From Betaproteobacteria bacterium (lineage in GTDB: Bacteria > Pseudomonadota > Gammaproteobacteria > Burkholderiales > Ga0077523), in contig WGLR01000014.1 in NCBI GenBank assembly GCA_016125475.1, positions 1-64,000 on the forward strand: DNA of 64,000 bases, given 5' to 3'. The position numbers and the translations under genes are program-made. The notes below the pieces were generated by a model. That model was not told the DNA's origin. It ran no database searches and was given only the letters and a program-made list of their open reading frames with translations. This document shows, piece after piece, positions 60,486 through 64,000 of this stretch (positions are counted from its first letter, which is position 1; each line of letters starts with the position of its first letter).

Positions 60486-60496
60486 AGATGCATGAC

Positions 60497-60526
60497 AAGG
60501 GGGAGGTCCGTTCGGCCTCCCCTTTT
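60497..60526 (+). terminator. Intrinsic terminator of the second PEP-CTERM gene
   Basis: AAGGGGGAGGTCC / GGCCTCCCCTTTT forms a GC-rich stem with one bulged G and ends in TTTT. With the hairpin just before it, this gives a double terminator. The rest of the 326 base gap to 60771 holds no other recognised element, apart from the AGGAG of the next gene. Confidence 0.85.
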
Positions 60527-60771
60527 CCATTCATGGTTCCGCCCGTCTGCCACACCCGCACTCGGCGACGTGCGGCGTCAGGTCTCCTCATGTCACCGCC
60601 TTCTCCCCGAGTAAGTCTGCGGAAAGCGCGGCTTCATTCCGGATACATAGTCAAAACCTAGAGTGATCGCGCGGCAGCCACTTGCACGGCTCGAGCGTCG
60701 GAAACGGCACACGCGTTGTCGCGAACGGGCATGCCGCATCTTCGCAGAGGTCAACCGATCAGGAGAACCGA

Positions 60772-62610
60772 ATGATCATGAGTGGACAATTCAAGCTTCA
60801 CCGGTGCGCCATCGCGCTCGCCGCCGTCTGGGGCGTCATGGCGCAGGCGCACGCAACGACGACCCCGATCGAGCACGTCATCGTGGTCGTTGGCGAGAAC
60901 CACACGTTCGACAACGTGTTCGGCGTCTATCGCCCGCATCGCACGCAGTCGATCATGAACCTGCTTTCAGAGGGCATCGTGAAGGACGACGGCACGCCGG
61001 GCCCGCGCTTCCAGGTCGCTGCCCAGCGCCCCGCGACCCAGACGGGCAGCTACTCGATACAGCCAACGACCGGCGCGCCGTATGCCTCGCTCCCGCAGCC
61101 CGACACGACGTACGCGACCGGACAGCCCGGAAATTCGCCGGACCCCCGGTTCCCGGCCGACATGCCCAACGGGCCGTTCCAGATCACCCGGTACGTGCCC
61201 TACAGCGCGTTCATGGGCGACCCGATGCACCGCTTCTTCCAGATGTGGCAGCAGGTCGACGGCGGCAGGAACGACCTCTTCGCGTGGACTGCGATGACGG
61301 CCGGCATCGGCAATCACAACGATGGCTTCGGAACGGGACCCGACGACACCCACCAGGGCGGTGTCGCGATGGGTTTCTACAACATGGAAACGGGTGATGC
61401 GCCGCTGTTCAAGGCGATGGCCGACAACTACGCCATCAGCGACAACTATCACCAGGGCGTGATGGGTGGCACGGGCGCCAACTTCCTCATGCTCGTGACG
61501 GCCGACGCGGCCTTCTACAACGTGGGTGGCACGGCGACCGTTCCCCTCACCGCCATCAACATGTATGGCGTCACCGCGAGCCAGGTCGAGAACCCGAACC
61601 CGCAGGCAGCCGGATCGAACACCAACTGGTACACGGAAGACGGTTACCGGGGCGGCTCGTACGTCAACTGCGCGGACGAGTCCCAGCCTGGCGTGGGCGA
61701 GATCGCGAAGTATGTCCGTGCGAACGGCGCCAGGACCAATTGCGCGCCCGGCCACTACTATCTCCTGAACAACTACAACCTCGGCTACAAGGCCGACGGG
61801 ACACCGGTCGACCTCACGGCGAGCCCGTTCACCCTGCCCCCGCAGCCCGCGAGCCTGCCCACGATCGCAGACGAACTCTCCGACAACGGCGTTTCGTGGA
61901 AGTATTACTCGGGGGGGCGCGGCAACGGCACGAACACGAGCGGTGACTATTGCGGGATCTGCGATCCTCTCACGGGGTTCACGTCAATCATGACGGACCC
62001 GTCGAAGCGCGCGAACCTCCAGGACGTCAATTCGCTCTATGCGGACATCGCATCGGGCAACCTTCCGTCGGTCTCGTTCGTGCGTCCGCCCGAGATCATG
62101 GCCGGGCACCCCGCGAACGCGACGCTCCCGCTCTACGAGAACTTCTCGGCGGACCTCGTGAACATGGTGCACAGCCACCCGGATCTCTGGAAGTCCACCG
62201 CGATCATCATCACGACGGACGAAGGCGGCGGCTACTACGATTCGGGCTACGTGCAGCCGGTGGACTTCTTCGGCGACGGCACGCGGATTCCGCTGATCGT
62301 CGTCTCACCATACGCGCGCAAGGGCCACGTCGACCACGTCTACAACGATCACGCGTCGGTGCTCAAGTTCATCGAACACAACTGGGGGCTTGGCCCGCTG
62401 TCTTCCCGCAGCCGCGACAACCTCCCCAACCCGGTGCAGTGGGGCACGAGCTACAAGCCGCAGAACGCGCCGGCAGTCGGCGATCTCATGACGCTGTTCG
62501 ACTTCAGCAACTATCGCGACAATGCGCCCGCAATCACGGTCTCGCAGTCCGACGGACGCGACCGTGACGAAGGCGAACGTCGCGAGCACGCCTGGCGTCG
62601 TCACCGCTAA
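60772..62610 (+). CDS. Exported phosphoesterase (acid phosphatase/phospholipase C-like)
   Basis: 612 residues. Signal peptide (CAIALAAVWGVMAQAHA), then the phosphoesterase family core: IEHVIVVVGENHTFDNVFGVY (metal and nucleophile region), SDNYHQGVMGGTGANFLML, ITTDEGGGYYDSGYVQPVDFFGDGTRIPLIVVSPYARKGHVDHVYNDHASVLKFIEHNWGL. Family members hydrolyse phospholipids or phosphomonoesters. The C-terminus (DGRDRDEGERREHAWRRHR) lacks PEP-CTERM features. AGGAG precedes ATG 60772; the track start 60682 is upstream of it. It closes the phosphorus-related cluster. Confidence 0.9.
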   Translation: MIMSGQFKLHRCAIALAAVWGVMAQAHATTTPIEHVIVVVGENHTFDNVFGVYRPHRTQSIMNLLSEGIVKDDGTPGPRFQVAAQRPATQTGSYSIQPTTGAPYASLPQPDTTYATGQPGNSPDPRFPADMPNGPFQITRYVPYSAFMGDPMHRFFQMWQQVDGGRNDLFAWTAMTAGIGNHNDGFGTGPDDTHQGGVAMGFYNMETGDAPLFKAMADNYAISDNYHQGVMGGTGANFLMLVTADAAFYNVGGTATVPLTAINMYGVTASQVENPNPQAAGSNTNWYTEDGYRGGSYVNCADESQPGVGEIAKYVRANGARTNCAPGHYYLLNNYNLGYKADGTPVDLTASPFTLPPQPASLPTIADELSDNGVSWKYYSGGRGNGTNTSGDYCGICDPLTGFTSIMTDPSKRANLQDVNSLYADIASGNLPSVSFVRPPEIMAGHPANATLPLYENFSADLVNMVHSHPDLWKSTAIIITTDEGGGYYDSGYVQPVDFFGDGTRIPLIVVSPYARKGHVDHVYNDHASVLKFIEHNWGLGPLSSRSRDNLPNPVQWGTSYKPQNAPAVGDLMTLFDFSNYRDNAPAITVSQSDGRDRDEGERREHAWRRHR

Positions 62611-62627
62611 GCGGGACGCCGCGTCTT

Positions 62628-62666
62628 CGTCGAGCGAACGGGCCGCTGCAGCGCGTTCGCTCGACG
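62628..62666. terminator. 13-bp hairpin between convergent genes
   Basis: CGTCGAGCGAACG and CGTTCGCTCGACG pair perfectly around a 13 base spacer, 18 bases past the phosphoesterase stop. It could terminate both strands. No T-run is seen. Confidence 0.55.
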
Positions 62667-62775
62667 GAGCGCCGTGTGTGCGCGCACACGACATCCCTGG
62701 CCGGCGTCAGGGCTGTGGACGACGGCAGCCCCGACGTCGCGTGCGGCATTCCGGACACACTGTCGCGAGACGTCG

Positions 62776-63396
62776 TCACGACGAGGCGGACTCCCCTGCT
62801 CGCGGGGGCTCGCACAGGTCGACCTCGAGCACCTCGTCGCCGCCGGACGTCCTCGCTGCCGTTTCGGTGGCCGCCCGGATCACCCTGACTCCGACGGTGA
62901 CGCCCTGCGCAAGCGCGGCATCGCGAACGCGCACGAGATCCGCGTGCTCCGCCTTGACCGCGACGAGCCGCTCGCCCGCCCGGATCTCCTTGATTCCCAC
63001 CTGCTCTTCCAGGATGACCGCCGGCAGTCGGACACGCAGACGGCGCCGGGTCGACGTGATGTCGAAATGACGGTGCCGGGACTCCAGCACCCGATAACCC
63101 CAGACACCGAGATCGAGCCCGAGGATCAGCGCAATGCGCTCCTCGAGCGAGGCGTCGACGTCGACGAGCAGCACGTGCCCGGGGCGCCCCTTCTTCCCGA
63201 GGCTCGCAAGGACCTGGAGGTTGCGGGCGCCGGCGGCGTGAAGGCGCTCTGCGACGTCCTGGAGCACTTCGCCGGTGGCATCGTCCACCTGCACGAGCAT
63301 GAGAATCGTGTCAGCCACGGCAGACGGTGTTCCGGCGACGCGCAGGAGCGCCGTCCATCCGGGCGAAAGAGGTGTGCCGCTGCGGGCGTGCTTCAC
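62776..63396 (-). CDS. LarC C-terminal-domain-like protein (DUF111)
   Basis: 206 residues. TILMLVQVDDATGEVLQDVAERLHAAGARNLQVLASLGKKGRPGHVLLVDV and GLDLGVWGYRVLESRHRHFDI match the C-terminal half (LarC2) of the nickel-pincer cofactor synthesis protein LarC, including the A-x(n)-KKGRPG pattern. The LarC N-terminal half is absent from this ORF. GTG 63396 lies three bases past the upstream stop, so the pair is translationally coupled. No larA, larB or larE was seen in the window. Assignment by eye only. Confidence 0.6.
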   Translation of the reverse strand: MKHARSGTPLSPGWTALLRVAGTPSAVADTILMLVQVDDATGEVLQDVAERLHAAGARNLQVLASLGKKGRPGHVLLVDVDASLEERIALILGLDLGVWGYRVLESRHRHFDITSTRRRLRVRLPAVILEEQVGIKEIRAGERLVAVKAEHADLVRVRDAALAQGVTVGVRVIRAATETAARTSGGDEVLEVDLCEPPRAGESASS

Positions 63397-63399
63397 TCG

Positions 63400-64000
63400 T
63401 CATGGCGCGTGCCGCGCGATGCGTGCCGCCATTCGGGCAGCCGCCTCCGCACGCTGTTTAGCACCGGGAATTCCCGCGCTCACGAACGCGCCCGCGACCG
63501 CGGCCTCGGCGGCTTCCTCGGGTGGCGCGACCCCGAGCGCGACCGCCATGGCGGCGGGCACGGTCACGTTCTGGATCACGTTGCCCGCGACCAGGAGTTC
63601 TCCGACCGCCGGTGCCGCGAGCGTCACCGCGGGAGCGAGTTCCGCGAGTTCGCCGGTCGACACACGCGGGACGATGTCGTCGACGAAGTGAGGCAGACGG
63701 GTGGTGACGCCATCGACCTCCACTTCGACATCGATCGACGGATCGAACGCGAGCCAGCGCCGCGCCATCCTGCTCGTGCGGCGTGCGCCGGCCTCCACGC
63801 GCGTGATCCGGATCTCCACCGGCTTTCCGAGCGTTCCGGCATGGCGCACACCGAGCCGCCGTGTGATCGTCTCGAGTCGCTCGCGATCGAGTTCCTCCAC
63901 GACGTCGCGGACCGACGATCCAGCGGTCAGGCGGTCGTAGGCCAGGGTCGCGCGGTGCATCAGCGCGGACGTCCGACCCGGCTCGGTCGCGGCCAGGAGA
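63400..64000 (-). CDS. Unrecognised protein, N-terminus beyond window edge
   Basis: About 200 residues visible; the frame stays open to the edge (LLAATEPGRTSALMHRATLAYDRLTAGSSVRD), so the track's ATG at 63960 may be internal. Visible sequence includes RITRVEAGARRTSRMARRWLAFD, LPHFVDDIVPRVSTGELAELAPAVTL, AGNVIQNVTVPAAMAVALG and a C-terminal Ala/Arg helix (GAKQRAEAAARMAARIARHAP). I do not recognise the family. It is immediately upstream of the LarC-like gene and probably in one operon with it. It does not resemble the usual LarC N-terminal half. Confidence 0.6.
   Translation of the reverse strand, partial: LLAATEPGRTSALMHRATLAYDRLTAGSSVRDVVEELDRERLETITRRLGVRHAGTLGKPVEIRITRVEAGARRTSRMARRWLAFDPSIDVEVEVDGVTTRLPHFVDDIVPRVSTGELAELAPAVTLAAPAVGELLVAGNVIQNVTVPAAMAVALGVAPPEEAAEAAVAGAFVSAGIPGAKQRAEAAARMAARIARHAP

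Noticed and set aside
60672-60686. Sigma-54-like site CGGCAGCCACTTGCA upstream of the phosphoesterase
   Set aside because: The GG to GC spacing is 9 rather than 10 bases and the first T is missing, so it does not fit the -24/-12 consensus.
56063-60771. Pho boxes upstream of the phosphatase-like genes
   Set aside because: I looked for CTGTCAT-N4-CTGTCAT direct repeats in the gaps at 56.1-56.4, 57.8-58.0, 58.6-58.8 and 60.5-60.8 kb and found only isolated half matches. PhoB control cannot be claimed.

Overview
This is a 64 kb, high-GC, gene-dense chromosomal window. It looks like a betaproteobacterium: PEP-CTERM surface proteins, a SodB-type superoxide dismutase, an exported class II aldolase, and tight same-strand operons with 4-base ATGA/GTGA overlaps. 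The genus cannot be read from the sequence. No rRNA, tRNA, CRISPR array, integrase or intact IS was seen. Most long plus-strand ORFs in the first 17 kb of the track are antisense shadows of minus-strand histidine kinases.

Layout. (1) 1-17.2 kb: three minus-strand giant sensor histidine kinases with the same plan, CHASE sensor, 5 to 10 or more PAS, 1-3 GAF, HisKA and HATPase. The first is cut by the window edge. A DUF192 gene and a 250 bp direct repeat lie between kinases 1 and 2. (2) 17.4-22 kb: sodB, a PP2C phosphatase, a DUF2007/zinc-ribbon protein, a radical SAM protein with an almost ideal LexA box at its start codon, and an alpha/beta hydrolase, all on minus. (3) 22.1-31.8 kb, plus: a sulfurtransferase, a MacB-like ABC ATPase/permease/HlyD operon, an epimerase-thioredoxin-isochorismatase group, an LprI-like protein, an NTF2-like protein and a Gly/Asp-rich orphan. 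(4) 31.8-38.6 kb: a REP-like palindrome, ilvE with a small coupled gene, a Tat-type class II aldolase, an HDOD protein, YceH, an aldehyde dehydrogenase and a DUF389 membrane protein. (5) 38.7-42.7 kb: a chemoreceptor with a clear FliA (sigma-28) promoter, and an FtsH protease. (6) 42.9-46.6 kb: a TetR-HlyD-ATPase-permease export operon whose regulator gene starts inside one of two identical palindromic operators. (7) 46.7-50.7 kb: an aminotransferase, an AI-2E-family membrane protein, an MBL hydrolase and a threonine-dehydratase-like enzyme.

(8) 50.7-62.6 kb is the most coherent accessory block and reads as a phosphorus-acquisition island. It holds a Tat-exported PhoX phosphatase, a phnD-phnC-phnE-(BASS transporter) operon, a PhoX-like protein with a PEP-CTERM sorting tail, a 2OG-Fe(II) oxygenase, a second PEP-CTERM beta-propeller-like protein, and an exported acid phosphatase/phospholipase C-like phosphoesterase. 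The inferred logic is that exported or surface-sorted enzymes release phosphate or phosphonate and the Phn transporter imports the product. The exosortase that would process the PEP-CTERM tails is not in the window. (9) The right edge has a protein resembling only the C-terminal half of LarC (nickel-pincer cofactor synthesis) behind an unrecognised partial gene.

All calls come from reading the translations by eye. No database search was run.
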